Shown: positions 37,282 to 46,437 of the stretch, in pieces | Layout of the letters: every line of letters starts with the position of its first letter | Position numbering within the stretch: the first letter of the stretch is position 1 | Source of the DNA: Jutongia hominis | GTDB taxonomy: Bacteria > Bacillota > Clostridia > Lachnospirales > Lachnospiraceae | NCBI RefSeq assembly: GCF_014384965.1 | Contig: NZ_JACRSW010000031.1 | Span: 1 to 64,000, forward strand | DNA length: 64,000 nt | Direction: 5' to 3' | Translations under genes and position numbers: made by a program | The notes under the pieces: model-generated | What the model saw: the letters and a program-made list of their open reading frames with translations, nothing else | What the model was told of the DNA's origin: nothing | Databases searched by the model: none

Positions 37282-38214
37282 TTATTGAGACAACTTTGCT
37301 TCGTTTTCTTCTATAATCTCCTTTAATGTTTCAAATAGGGAATAACGCACCTGCCAGTAATCTTCTGTCTTTGTCCATGCTTTCAGTTGCATCTGTACTT
37401 TAAACGGTGTTAATTTATCTACGACAACTTCCATCTTGTCTTCTTTTGAGATTTTCTCGGTATGCGCAAGCAGATCAAGTAATCTTGTCCGCAATTCCTG
37501 CACATTGCTGCCATAAGAAACTGTAAAATTTAAGATCAGCATCCTCTTAGAAGCATTCGTGGAATTCGTGATATTTGAATTTGTAATTGTTCCATTTGGT
37601 ATTACAATGATCTTATTATCTGTAGTTGATAGTCTTGTATAAAACACATCAATACTTTGTACAGTGCCTTCTGCACCGGTCGCAATAATATAATCCCCTA
37701 CTTTAAACGGCTTTAAGGTAAGGATTAAAATGCCGCCTGCCAGATTTGATAAACTTCCTTGCAAAGCAAGACCAATCGTTAAACCTGCAGAACCGACAAA
37801 TGCAACGATCGTTGCACTGACACCTAATATTCCTGCAATAATAAATAACAGGATCATGTTATAAGCCACTTTTGCAAAAGACATCACAAAGTTTTGTACA
37901 CTGACTTCCACTTCATGCTTTTCCATCCAACGGCTAGTCAGCTTTAGCCCAAGTTTGACTAATCTTCTTCCGATCAGGAAAATAACCAATACGAATAATA
38001 ATGTTTTTGCTGCATCTAAGAGAACACTTCTTTGTGCCAGTAAATATTCGATCAGAAAGTTTGTCTTTTCTTCATTGCTTGCATTCGAATTCAATGTATC
38101 GGCAAGCTGTTTGATATCAGCACTGTCGGCATCTTTTGTTTTACCTGTTGCTAAAAGAACACGAAAAATCGTATCAGAAGCTAAAAATAATCTGTTATAT
38201 AAAAATGTTGTCAT
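37282..38214 (-). CDS. Small-conductance mechanosensitive channel (MscS family)
   Basis: A 310-aa membrane protein. An extra N-terminal helix region precedes the pore helix and beta domain (GSAGLTIGLALQGSLSNLAGG, FKVGDYIIATGAEGTVQSI, IVIPNGTITNSNITN). It releases solutes on hypo-osmotic shock. GAGG supports ATG 38214. A MITE separates it from the glgB-like gene, with which it probably once formed an operon. Confidence 0.94.
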   Translation of the reverse strand: MTTFLYNRLFLASDTIFRVLLATGKTKDADSADIKQLADTLNSNASNEEKTNFLIEYLLAQRSVLLDAAKTLLFVLVIFLIGRRLVKLGLKLTSRWMEKHEVEVSVQNFVMSFAKVAYNMILLFIIAGILGVSATIVAFVGSAGLTIGLALQGSLSNLAGGILILTLKPFKVGDYIIATGAEGTVQSIDVFYTRLSTTDNKIIVIPNGTITNSNITNSTNASKRMLILNFTVSYGSNVQELRTRLLDLLAHTEKISKEDKMEVVVDKLTPFKVQMQLKAWTKTEDYWQVRYSLFETLKEIIEENEAKLSQ

Positions 38215-38229
38215 AATCATCCTCATTTC

Positions 38230-38400
38230 TATTTATGTGCTCTCGGAATTTTCTAAACGAAATATTTCGAGATGGATTTTTGTTATACAATGACATTTTT
38301 GCAGTGCGTACACGGTGTGTACGACGAGAAAATGGAAGCAGTATATCAAAAATTCAGCCGAAAGGGTTCGTTTGGAGAAGATACCGAGAGTACATTATTT
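38230..38400. mobile_element. 161-bp palindromic MITE with 5-bp target duplication
   Basis: Element 38235-38395 starts ATGTGCTCTCGG and ends CCGAGAGTACAT. Its arms (about 60 bp) are imperfect inverted repeats, and its centre is GTACAC-GGT-GTGTAC. Both sides carry the direct repeat TATTT (38230-38234, 38396-38400), a clear insertion scar. There is no coding capacity. A shorter relative lies at 7502-7573. Confidence 0.88.
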
Positions 38401-40659
38401 TTCAGAAACCGCCCGAAAGACACAAAAACCATATGGAGGAAGTTTTATTGCGATCGAATGACTTCTTCCGTCCCATGATACTTCTTTTGCTGTTAATTCG
38501 TTTGAATTTGCATAACCTGCTCCGCCATAAATTGTTCTATCACTGTTAAAGATCTCTTTATATCTTCCCATAAACGGAACACCCACTTTAAAATTCTCAT
38601 ACAATACAGGTGTAAAATTACAGATTACAAGCAAAATATCATCCTGATCTTTGCGCAGGAAAGCAATAATACTATGATCAGCATCCATACAGCTGATCCA
38701 TTCAAAGCCATCCTGTCTGTAATCCATCACATAGAGTGCGGTATGATTTCGATATAGCATATTCAGATCTTTGACATAACGCTGTAATTGTGCATGTTCT
38801 TTACTTTGAGCCTGTTCCCAGTCAAGCGATCCGTCAGGATTTTTTCTGTCTTCTACTCCAAACTCTTCTCCCATAAAAAGCATTTTCTTACCCGGATGTG
38901 TGATCATGTATCCAAATCCGACACGTATATTACTAAACTTATCATATATTGTTCCCGGCATATTTTCAAAAAGAGAGCTTTTCTTTTTCCATGTGTCCCG
39001 ATGTGAAATAGTCAGAATAAAGTTTGCACTATAATGATATAGCATTTCCATCGTAATAAGACCATGACTTCCTTTTCGAAACAGAGGGTCTAACTTCATA
39101 TATTTCAGAAAATCGCTTGTCCAGCATATATTCCATTTCAGATCAAAGCCGAGTCCGTTATCTTCCAACGGATCGGTAACTCCAAGACTTGCCATCTCTT
39201 CTTTTGCGATCAGAATTGCCCCATCCTCTTTTTGATGAAAGAGAGCTGCCAGTTTCTTTAAAACGTCGATTCCACCCAGATTTTCGTTACCGCCATAACG
39301 GTTCGGTATCCATTCCCCCTCTTTTCGTCCGTAGTCCAGATACAGCATTGTCTCCATGCCACCCACACAGATACCATCTAAATGATACATTTCTTTCCAA
39401 TATAACGCATTCGCAAGTAAGAAGTTAGCAACTTCCGGTCTTTCATATTGAAAAAGCATGGCATCGTAAAACGGATGCAATCCCTGTAAAGGATTCAGAT
39501 GCTCATACAAACAGGTTCCGTCAAACATTGCAAGCCCCTGCTCCTGCGTCGAAAAATATCCCGGTATCCATTCCATGATCACACCGATTCCGTTTTGATG
39601 CATATAATCAACGAAATACATAAAATCTTTTGGTGTTCCATAGCACGAACGAATTGCGTAATATCCAACTGTTGGATATCCATAAGAATTTTTCTGTACA
39701 CGTTCCATCAGAGGCATGAGCTGAATATGGGTATACCCCATCTCTTTTACATATTTTGCCAAAGTTTTTGCTGCGTCCCGATAACCCTTTCCTGCATCCT
39801 TGTCTTCTTTGGAAAGCCAACCATCCAGACTGACTTCATATATGTTAAGTGCTTCTTGTGTAATCTGTATTTTCTGCCTTTTTTGCATCCATTCGGCATC
39901 TTCCCATAAAAAATTTTGCAAATCGGTAATGATACTTGCCATCGTCATGGAATCTTCATATTGAAAACCATATGGATCTGATTTTAAAGCAATCGTCCGG
40001 GCATTGTATTTCAGCTCATATTTATAAATATCGCCACAGCCAATATCCGGTATGAACAGTCCAAAAACGCCACTATCACCGAACCGGCACATCGGATGTC
40101 TTCTGCCATCCCATTGATTAAAATCGCCTACAACACTGACACGCATTGCATTCGGAGCCCAGACTGCAAAGAAAGTTCCCTGCACCATATCGGATCTTTT
40201 TGTGCTGGCAGCCATTGGATTCCAATCTACCAAAACATCTTTTCCAATGCCTTTTACGGCTACAGGATGAGCCCCCAAATAACGATAAATATCGTATGCT
40301 TTTCCTGCATTAAAATCTTCTAACGCCTGCTCGGGGATCAGATTTCCATACAGATACGGATCTTTTTGCCAATATTCCTTTCCATCACCATAATCAATCA
40401 CATATTCATATGACACGATCTTACGGCTTTCCATCAATGCGGCAAAGCAGCCGTCTTCATCCGTCTGGCTCATCTGTATGAACATTCCACTTTTCTTACT
40501 TCTGACAAAAACAGTCTTTGCATCGGGCAAAAACGCTTGAATCAAAACACCGCCTTTTACTTTATGTGGTCCTAATATATTTTCAGGATGATCGTGCTCT
40601 GAATATACAATTGTTTCAATTTCCGCCCAATCCATCAGATCATATAATTTTTTATCCAT
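38395..40659 (-). CDS. glgB: GlgB-like 1,4-alpha-glucan branching enzyme homologue, probably catalytically inactive
   Basis: A 754-aa protein colinear with GlgB: two N-terminal carbohydrate-binding modules (about 20-105 and 155-250), GH13 barrel and all-beta C-domain; LYLDYGRKEGEWIPN and PGKKMLFMGEEFG are strongly conserved. At the GH13 active site the nucleophile segment normally R-V-D-A is C-V-G-G (431-434), so the catalytic Asp is Gly433. The SHDE motif is SHRD (Asp to Arg554). The region-I Asp and His are Glu363 and Tyr368. The acid/base Glu487 may remain. It may be a glycogen-binding pseudoenzyme. GGAGGGG fixes ATG 40659; the stop is formed at the MITE junction. Confidence 0.88.
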   Translation of the reverse strand: MDKKLYDLMDWAEIETIVYSEHDHPENILGPHKVKGGVLIQAFLPDAKTVFVRSKKSGMFIQMSQTDEDGCFAALMESRKIVSYEYVIDYGDGKEYWQKDPYLYGNLIPEQALEDFNAGKAYDIYRYLGAHPVAVKGIGKDVLVDWNPMAASTKRSDMVQGTFFAVWAPNAMRVSVVGDFNQWDGRRHPMCRFGDSGVFGLFIPDIGCGDIYKYELKYNARTIALKSDPYGFQYEDSMTMASIITDLQNFLWEDAEWMQKRQKIQITQEALNIYEVSLDGWLSKEDKDAGKGYRDAAKTLAKYVKEMGYTHIQLMPLMERVQKNSYGYPTVGYYAIRSCYGTPKDFMYFVDYMHQNGIGVIMEWIPGYFSTQEQGLAMFDGTCLYEHLNPLQGLHPFYDAMLFQYERPEVANFLLANALYWKEMYHLDGICVGGMETMLYLDYGRKEGEWIPNRYGGNENLGGIDVLKKLAALFHQKEDGAILIAKEEMASLGVTDPLEDNGLGFDLKWNICWTSDFLKYMKLDPLFRKGSHGLITMEMLYHYSANFILTISHRDTWKKKSSLFENMPGTIYDKFSNIRVGFGYMITHPGKKMLFMGEEFGVEDRKNPDGSLDWEQAQSKEHAQLQRYVKDLNMLYRNHTALYVMDYRQDGFEWISCMDADHSIIAFLRKDQDDILLVICNFTPVLYENFKVGVPFMGRYKEIFNSDRTIYGGAGYANSNELTAKEVSWDGRSHSIAIKLPPYGFCVFRAVSEK

Positions 40660-40739
40660 TTTCCCCTCCAAACCAAAACACATAACCATGAAAGATTCCA
40701 CATTATCTTCTAATACATTCTATCGGATCTTTTGCTTCT

Positions 40740-41981
40740 TTATCGTTCTATCTCATGAATAAATAAACCACTTCGAAGCTTCGGTTCGAACCATGTTGAT
40801 TTTGGCGGCATCAGTCTTTTCGCATCTGCTACCGCAAAAAGTTCTCCTATTGAGGTCGGATACATTGCAAACGATACTTTCATATCACTATCTGCTCTTC
40901 TTTCTAATTCTTCCATGCCACGAATACCACCGATAAAATCAATTCTTGCATCTGTTCTTGGATCTTTAATTCCGAGAACCGGTTCTAACAAATATTCCTG
41001 AAGCAGCGAAACATCCAGTGAACGTACTGTATCATCAATCTGTAATAATTCCTCTTTTGCCTCTAATAAATACCATTCTTTTTCCAGATACATCGCAATC
41101 TGCCCTTTCTTTTCCGGCTTTTGCATATGATCTAATGCCGTTAATATAAAAGACTTTTGAATCTGTTCAAAAAATTCCTCTTTCGTCCATCCGTTCAGAT
41201 CTTTTACACTACGATTATAATCCATGATATAAAGCTGGTCATCCGGGAAAAGAACTGACAGAAAATAATTAAATTCTTCTTTGCCTGTATAATCCTTCTT
41301 TGCTTCACGTCTTTTTAAGCTGACTTTAACAGCACTTGCGGCACGATGATGGCCATCGGCAATATAAATTTCTCCAATGCCGTCAAATGCCTGTTCAATC
41401 TTTTCAACTTCATCTTTTTGTGCCATTTTCCAAACAGTATGCTGTATTCCATCCGATGCCGTAAAATCGTACAGTGGCTCTGTTTTCATGACTTCATTGA
41501 CAATATCATTGATCTCTTTTTTCGAGCGATACGCCAAAAAGATTGGCCCTGTCTGCGCACTTAACGCATCTACATGACAGATACGGTCCTGTTCTTTTTC
41601 TTCTCTTGTATTTTCATGTTTCTTGATCACATTGTTCAGATAATCGTCTACTAATGCACACGCCACAATGCCGGTCTGTGCTCTCCCATCCATTGTCAGG
41701 CGATAAATATAAAAACAAATATCCTGATCCTGTATCAATGTCTGATCTGTTTTTGCTTCTTCATACATTTCTTTTGCTTTCTGATATACTTTCGGATCAT
41801 ACATATCCATATCATCAGGAAACTGTGTCTCAGGACGGTCAATTTTTAAAAATGTTAATTTCTCCTTTTGTATCTCTTGCTTTGCTTCTTCCCTGTTATA
41901 AACATCATATGGAAGTGCTGCCACTCTTGCCGCTTTGTCCTGTGCCGGTCGCACCGCCTTAAATGGTTTGATTGTTGCCAT
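40740..41981 (-). CDS. DUF1015 family protein
   Basis: A 413-aa cytoplasmic protein recognised by its N-terminus (IKPFKAVRPAQDKAARVAALPYDVYNREEA) and the central IADGHHRAASA. The family is widespread in anaerobes, often near serine or phosphoglycerate metabolism, and lacks an agreed function. It lies 81 bp upstream of the glgB-like gene on the same strand. Confidence 0.92.
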   Translation of the reverse strand: MATIKPFKAVRPAQDKAARVAALPYDVYNREEAKQEIQKEKLTFLKIDRPETQFPDDMDMYDPKVYQKAKEMYEEAKTDQTLIQDQDICFYIYRLTMDGRAQTGIVACALVDDYLNNVIKKHENTREEKEQDRICHVDALSAQTGPIFLAYRSKKEINDIVNEVMKTEPLYDFTASDGIQHTVWKMAQKDEVEKIEQAFDGIGEIYIADGHHRAASAVKVSLKRREAKKDYTGKEEFNYFLSVLFPDDQLYIMDYNRSVKDLNGWTKEEFFEQIQKSFILTALDHMQKPEKKGQIAMYLEKEWYLLEAKEELLQIDDTVRSLDVSLLQEYLLEPVLGIKDPRTDARIDFIGGIRGMEELERRADSDMKVSFAMYPTSIGELFAVADAKRLMPPKSTWFEPKLRSGLFIHEIER

Positions 41982-42084
41982 TGCACTTTTCCTCCATTTC
42001 GTATAAATCGCTGTTATTTTTTTATTATAGCAGAATTTACGTACTTTTAAAGATTTTTTATTACTTTCTTGTAGTGTGATTTTA

Positions 42085-42093
42085 TGTTATAAT
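42085..42093 (+). promoter_or_regulatory. Extended -10 promoter of the RNA leader / HAD-GNAT gene
   Basis: TG-T-TATAAT (42085-42093) is a perfect extended -10. The best -35 candidates (around 42065-42074) are poor, as is usual for this class. The start would be near 42100, just before the structured leader. Confidence 0.7.
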
Positions 42094-42099
42094 AACACA

Positions 42100-42257
42100 A
42101 AACTGAACCATGCAAAAGAAAAGGGAGCGACTGCGAAAGCAGGCATTTCCTTTTCTTGCATGGTTCAACGAGCAAATATTTCTGCACAGCAGAAAATGAA
42201 GCTCTGTAAGAGCGGATTTGCGAGTCTGAATTTAAACCCGGATTGGAGGTTGATCCT
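42100..42257 (+). ncRNA. Candidate structured cis-regulatory RNA leader
   Basis: The first hairpin pairs TGAACCATGCAA (42104-42115) with TTGCATGGTTCA (42156-42167) and continues, after a 2-nt bulge, with GAAAAGG/CCTTTTC. It is capped by CTGC-GAAA-GCAG across an asymmetric internal loop. Next is a three-way junction: GCAAAT (42172-42177)/ATTTGC (42216-42221) encloses TTTCTGC-ACA-GCAGAAA and GCTCT-GTA-AGAGC. Finally GGAT...ATCC flanks the ribosome site GGAGG (about 42241-42257). It matches no riboswitch class I recognise. Confidence 0.72.
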
Positions 42258-43439
42258 ATGCTGAAAGCAGTTATTTTTGACATGGATGGTGTCATTATAG
42301 ACAGTGAACCACAACACGCCCGTGCAGCATTACGTGTGCTGAACCGGCATGATGCAAATGCTGATTACGACTATTGTTCCAGCTTTATCGGAAGTTCTAC
42401 AAAAGTCTTTACACAGGATATCATGAAACGCTTCCCTCTTTCGATCTCATTAGAGGATCTTTTAGAAGAAATGAATCTTGAAAAGAAAAAAATCCTAAAA
42501 GAAGAAGGATATGCAATCATAGAGGGCATTACCGATCTGATCAAAAAACTTTATCATGCCGGTATCCGTCTTGCGATCGCATCATCTTCAAGTCCAACAG
42601 AGATCGAGAACACGGTTAAAGCCTTACATATAAAAAAATATTTCACAAAATTGATTTCTTGTGCTCATGTTGAACATCCAAAGCCGGCTCCTGACAGCTT
42701 TTTACTTGCTTTAAAAGAGCTTGGTGTCAGTCCGCAGGAAACAGTTGTAGTCGAAGATTCCTGCTTTGGAAGCCAGGCAGCAAAAGCAGCCGGTATTCCA
42801 TGTGTCGGTTATCTGAATCCGCATTCGGGCAATCAGGATCTGTCTGCCGCGAATGTACTTTTAGAGTCTTTTGTAGGCATTGATGAACGTTTCTTTCATA
42901 ACATTCTCTGCCGCAGCCTTGGAAAACCGGTTATGATCGCAGACACAAAACGACTGTTTATCCGTGAATTAGAACCGAAGGATATCAAAGAAATCTATCA
43001 AATCTATAAAGATCCTGATATCCGCCAATATATTCCGGATATTGATGATTATCTCGAAGAAGAAATGAAAAAACAGGAAGCTTATATCAAAAATGTATAT
43101 TCTTTCTATGGATATGGCATGTGGGGAATCTTTAGTAAGACAAGCAAGAAGCTGATCGGTAAATGTGGCATTGAAAATCTGGAAGTAGATGGAAAAAACG
43201 AGATCGTCCTTTCGTATCTGCTTGATACAAACCATTGGGGTTATGGCTATGCTCTTGAATGCTGTCGTGCAGTATTTACTTATGCAAAAGAAGAATTAGA
43301 CATCAAACGGATCGTTGCTGTAATTGACAAAAAAAATACACGCTCCCAAAATACAGCAAAGAATCTTGGCATGACAATAGAAAAAGAAATCCCATACAAA
43401 GGCCATGATTGCTATCTTTACAGTATTCAGCTTGACTAG
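42258..43439 (+). CDS. HAD-superfamily phosphatase fused to a GNAT acetyltransferase
   Basis: A 393-aa two-domain protein. Residues 1-215 form a HAD phosphatase of beta-phosphoglucomutase type (motif I DMDGVIIDSE, motif II ASSSSP, motif III KPAPDS, motif IV VVEDSCFG). Residues about 230-393 form a RimJ-like GNAT domain (LFIRELEPKDIKEIYQIY..., HWGYGYALECCRAV, NTRSQNTAKNLGM). GGAGG supports ATG 42258; the ORF begins five codons earlier. The two activities may act on one sugar- or amino-phosphate, but the substrate is unknown. The structured leader suggests metabolite or stress control. Confidence 0.9.
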   Translation: MLKAVIFDMDGVIIDSEPQHARAALRVLNRHDANADYDYCSSFIGSSTKVFTQDIMKRFPLSISLEDLLEEMNLEKKKILKEEGYAIIEGITDLIKKLYHAGIRLAIASSSSPTEIENTVKALHIKKYFTKLISCAHVEHPKPAPDSFLLALKELGVSPQETVVVEDSCFGSQAAKAAGIPCVGYLNPHSGNQDLSAANVLLESFVGIDERFFHNILCRSLGKPVMIADTKRLFIRELEPKDIKEIYQIYKDPDIRQYIPDIDDYLEEEMKKQEAYIKNVYSFYGYGMWGIFSKTSKKLIGKCGIENLEVDGKNEIVLSYLLDTNHWGYGYALECCRAVFTYAKEELDIKRIVAVIDKKNTRSQNTAKNLGMTIEKEIPYKGHDCYLYSIQLD

Positions 43440-43528
43440 CAATTTGTAAGAACCATGTGCATGTTTTGTTAAAAATTTAATACCCGGACATAAGCTCCTG
43501 GTTGCAGTCTTTTTAATTTCTAAAAAGA

Positions 43529-43583
43529 AAAGACATATGATACGGAAACTACAGAAGTTTTCTAAACATATGTCTTTTTCTTT
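43529..43583 (+). terminator. Bidirectional terminator between HAD-GNAT and a lipoprotein gene
   Basis: AAGACATATG (43530-43539) pairs with CATATGTCTT (43567-43576). The plus strand continues TTTCTTTTC and the minus strand TTCTTTTTAG. It serves both convergent genes. Confidence 0.78.
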
Positions 43584-43618
43584 TCTATTCCGATACCAAA
43601 AACAATTTTGTAATCCGG

Positions 43619-43981
43619 TTATTTTACAGTCGGTGATGCAGTTGCATCTTTTCCGCTTGTAACAGAATTATTGTTATCCTTTTTATCGTTTTTGTAATCA
43701 CCATTGCCTGTTGCATCATCTACAGCATCTTCCGTACCATCTACAGCATCGTTAATTACATCTCCTGCATCATTCACTGCATCATCTACGCCATCGCCCA
43801 CATCGTCCATCAGATCATCATCTTTGTCTGTCTGCTGCGGATCGGCACTAGACTCCGTTGCCGGACTTTCTGATGCTGCATTATCATTGTTATCTTTTTT
43901 GCCACATCCGGCAAAAACAAATAACGAAAGACATAACAACGCTGCTAAAAGATAATATTTTTTCTTCAAAATACTCACCAT
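43619..43981 (-). CDS. Small Asp-rich lipoprotein
   Basis: A 120-aa protein with a lipobox (FVFAGC, Cys26). The mature part is strongly acidic, with short repeats of the type DDVGDGVDDAVNDAGDVINDAVDGTEDAVDD, here forming an amphipathic repeat, then a polar tail. The function is unknown; similar acidic lipoproteins are common in Lachnospiraceae. The ATG at 43981 sits immediately after AAAGGT, so a TTG four codons later might be the real start. Confidence 0.72.
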   Translation of the reverse strand: MVSILKKKYYLLAALLCLSLFVFAGCGKKDNNDNAASESPATESSADPQQTDKDDDLMDDVGDGVDDAVNDAGDVINDAVDGTEDAVDDATGNGDYKNDKKDNNNSVTSGKDATASPTVK

Positions 43982-44189
43982 ACCTTTCTTACTGAATTTA
44001 ATTCACAGAAATAGTATGGCTTTCTTTTTTTATCTTATACCATTTTTTAACGGATACAACAAATTCTTTGCTAAATGTGCTTTTTTATCTCATTTTTAAT
44101 ACAAGACGCTTATGCAGCCTTCTCGTTTATTTTTTGATGCAAGTATCTTAAACAATCATTTTGCAATTGTTTATTTAGCAATTTTTTCA

Positions 44190-44798
44190 TTATTTCCGAT
44201 CACTTTGTTTATTGTCATCCATTTTTGATGCATCAACTTCTTTGATCGTTTTTTTGCTCGAATCAGTATATTGGATCCGGATCATTGTGCCTTTTGTCAG
44301 ATCAGATACTGATCCATCGGATGAATCTGCCGATCCATCTTTCATCGTAACAATTTTGACTGTTGTGTCATCTGATACTGTAAATGTTTGTGTCTCTCCG
44401 GTGCTGCTAAAACCACCTTTGCCTTTATCATCTTTTCCCTGAGGTGCTCCACTTGCCTGTGGATTGGCACTTCCTTCCGGTTTGGCCGGTGGTGTGCCTT
44501 CCGGCTTGGAAGCACCATCCGGTGCTTTGCTGCCCTGTGGCATAGCACCATTATCCTGACGTTCTAACACTTCATAGGTGATTGTATTACCGTCTGCTTT
44601 TGTAATCTTGCCATATACGGTGTTTTCATCTTTTTTATCAGAAGATTTCTGATCTGTTGACGGACTGCTTGAAGCCGCTGCATCTTTCGAAGATGCAATG
44701 TCTGCTGTGCTGCCGGTATCTTTTGAGTTTCCACAGCCTCCTAAAAGCATTCCTGTCATTACTAATCCTAATGTCAACGCAACATATTTTCTACGCAT
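44190..44798 (-). CDS. Lipoprotein of unknown function
   Basis: A 202-aa protein with a lipobox (LLGGC, Cys22) and Ser/Asp linker. A small beta segment (NTVYGKITKADGNTITYEVLE), a Pro/Gly-rich insert (KPEGTPPAKPEGSANPQASG) and a second beta segment (TQTFTVSDDTTVKIV...) follow. The split beta pattern resembles small OB-like lipoproteins that bind metals or glycans, but I cannot assign a family. Confidence 0.75.
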   Translation of the reverse strand: MRRKYVALTLGLVMTGMLLGGCGNSKDTGSTADIASSKDAAASSSPSTDQKSSDKKDENTVYGKITKADGNTITYEVLERQDNGAMPQGSKAPDGASKPEGTPPAKPEGSANPQASGAPQGKDDKGKGGFSSTGETQTFTVSDDTTVKIVTMKDGSADSSDGSVSDLTKGTMIRIQYTDSSKKTIKEVDASKMDDNKQSDRK

Positions 44799-44907
44799 AA
44801 AATTCCCCCTTCGGTATCTCTTTTGGTTGGATACTTTGTTTTTATGTATTACATACTAAAGTGAATCCTTTATCAAAAAGTGAACATTATGTGTAAAAAG
44901 TATGTTC

Positions 44908-46281
44908 TTATTCCTGCTCGTTGTTAGGATATTCTCTATGATGTCCCACATATTTATATGCCGGACGAATAATCTTTCCTTTATTAACTAACTCTTCTAA
45001 ACGATGAGCACTCCATCCTGAAATTCTTGAAATCGCAAAAAGCGGAGTAAACAGTTCCTCCGGTATTCCAAGCATCGTATAAGTAAGACCGCTATAGAAA
45101 TCAACATTTGCACAGACCGGTTTTACAACATGAGAACGACTCATTAAAAGATCTGCTGCCACTTTTTCTACCGTATTATAGAGTGCAAATTCTTCTTCCA
45201 TTCCTTTTGCTTTCGCTAATTTACCGGCAAAATCTTTTAATACTACTTCTCTAGGATCTGATAATGTATAAACGGCATGTCCCATACCGTAGATCAATCC
45301 AGATCCGTCAAATGCTTCTCCACGAAGTATTTTCTGAAGATATGCCCTGACTGCTTCTTCATCCGGAGTCTTTCCGCAATGTTCATGCAGATCTCGGATC
45401 ATCTGCTGTACTTTTAAGTTGGCTCCACCATGTCTTGGTCCTTTCAGTGATGCGATGGAAGCTGCAACTGCAGAATAGGTATCTGTTCCTGATGAAGTAA
45501 CGACATGATTTGTAAATGTCGAGTTATTTCCTCCACCATGCTCCGCATGAAGAACCAATGCGGCATCCAGAACTCTTGCCTCTAATTCTGTAAACTGACC
45601 ATCCGGTCTAAGCATATGTAAAATATTTTCCGCTGTTGAATATTCCGGTTTTGCCGGCTTGATCACTAAACTGTCAAAGAAATGAAAATGACGATATGCA
45701 TGATAATTATAAACAGCAATCAACGGAAGCTTTGCCACTAATTGCAAAGACTGTCTCAACACATTAGCGACAGAAATATCATCCGGATTTGAATCATAGG
45801 AATACAGAGTCAAGACGCTTTTTTGCAAACCATTCATCAGATTAGCACTTGGTGCTTTCATAATGACATCTCTTACAAATTGACCGGATAACTCTTGTAA
45901 ACTGCTTAATATCTCAACAAAGGTTTTTAATTGCTCTTTTGTAGGAAGACTCCCAAAAAGCAACAGATAGGTAGCTTCTTCAAAAGCAAAACGTTTTTTT
46001 AGCCCGGAACCTACAACGCTTTTTACATCATATCCCTGATAATATAACTGTCCATCTGCAGGTTCTTTTACACCATTTACAACACGAAAGCCATTTACAT
46101 CTGAAATCTCTGTCAGTCCGGTCAATACACCTTTACCATTGCTGTCACGCAATCCTCTCTTAACATCATACTCCTGATATAAGTTCAGATCGATCGCGCC
46201 GGAACGCATACAGTTTCCGACCAACTCATCGAACTTTTCATTGAGCACCTCGCTGAGTGCCATCATTGACTCGTTTCCCAT
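44908..46281 (-). CDS. gltA: Citrate synthase
   Basis: A 457-aa enzyme condensing acetyl-CoA and oxaloacetate. Catalytic residues lie in LHAEHGGGNNSTF and GMGHAVYTLSDPR, and the C-terminal Asp in NVDFYSGL. It is longer than typical (about 370-430 aa), with an N-terminal extension, as in clostridial enzymes. AAAGGAGG precedes ATG 46281. No aconitase or isocitrate dehydrogenase is adjacent, so it stands alone with its own operator-like promoter. Confidence 0.95.
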   Translation of the reverse strand: MGNESMMALSEVLNEKFDELVGNCMRSGAIDLNLYQEYDVKRGLRDSNGKGVLTGLTEISDVNGFRVVNGVKEPADGQLYYQGYDVKSVVGSGLKKRFAFEEATYLLLFGSLPTKEQLKTFVEILSSLQELSGQFVRDVIMKAPSANLMNGLQKSVLTLYSYDSNPDDISVANVLRQSLQLVAKLPLIAVYNYHAYRHFHFFDSLVIKPAKPEYSTAENILHMLRPDGQFTELEARVLDAALVLHAEHGGGNNSTFTNHVVTSSGTDTYSAVAASIASLKGPRHGGANLKVQQMIRDLHEHCGKTPDEEAVRAYLQKILRGEAFDGSGLIYGMGHAVYTLSDPREVVLKDFAGKLAKAKGMEEEFALYNTVEKVAADLLMSRSHVVKPVCANVDFYSGLTYTMLGIPEELFTPLFAISRISGWSAHRLEELVNKGKIIRPAYKYVGHHREYPNNEQE

Positions 46282-46364
46282 GATCTTCCTCCTTTATCAT
46301 GATCGCAACATTGCGAATATTGGTATCATTGTACTCATGTATACACATAAAAGTAAAAAAAATA

Positions 46365-46411
46365 CTTGACACTAATCTTTATTTTACCACGAAAACAAAA
46401 TTAGCGTCAAG
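46365..46411 (-). promoter_or_regulatory. gltA promoter within a long inverted repeat
   Basis: Minus-strand -35 TTGACG (46410-46405), 18-bp spacer, -10 TAAAAT (46386-46381). The promoter is embedded in an imperfect inverted repeat: CTTGACACTAATCTTT... (46365-46385) against ...AAAATTAGCGTCAAG (46392-46411). This resembles a repressor operator covering the promoter; the regulator is unknown. Confidence 0.65.
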
Positions 46412-46437
46412 TTTCTTCGTCATTTCTTTGTTATTTC

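Noticed and set aside
42100..42257. T-box, purine, TPP, SAM, THF or glycine riboswitch in the HAD-GNAT leader
   Set aside because: None of the conserved core sequences of these classes is present; only the helical architecture suggests a regulatory RNA.
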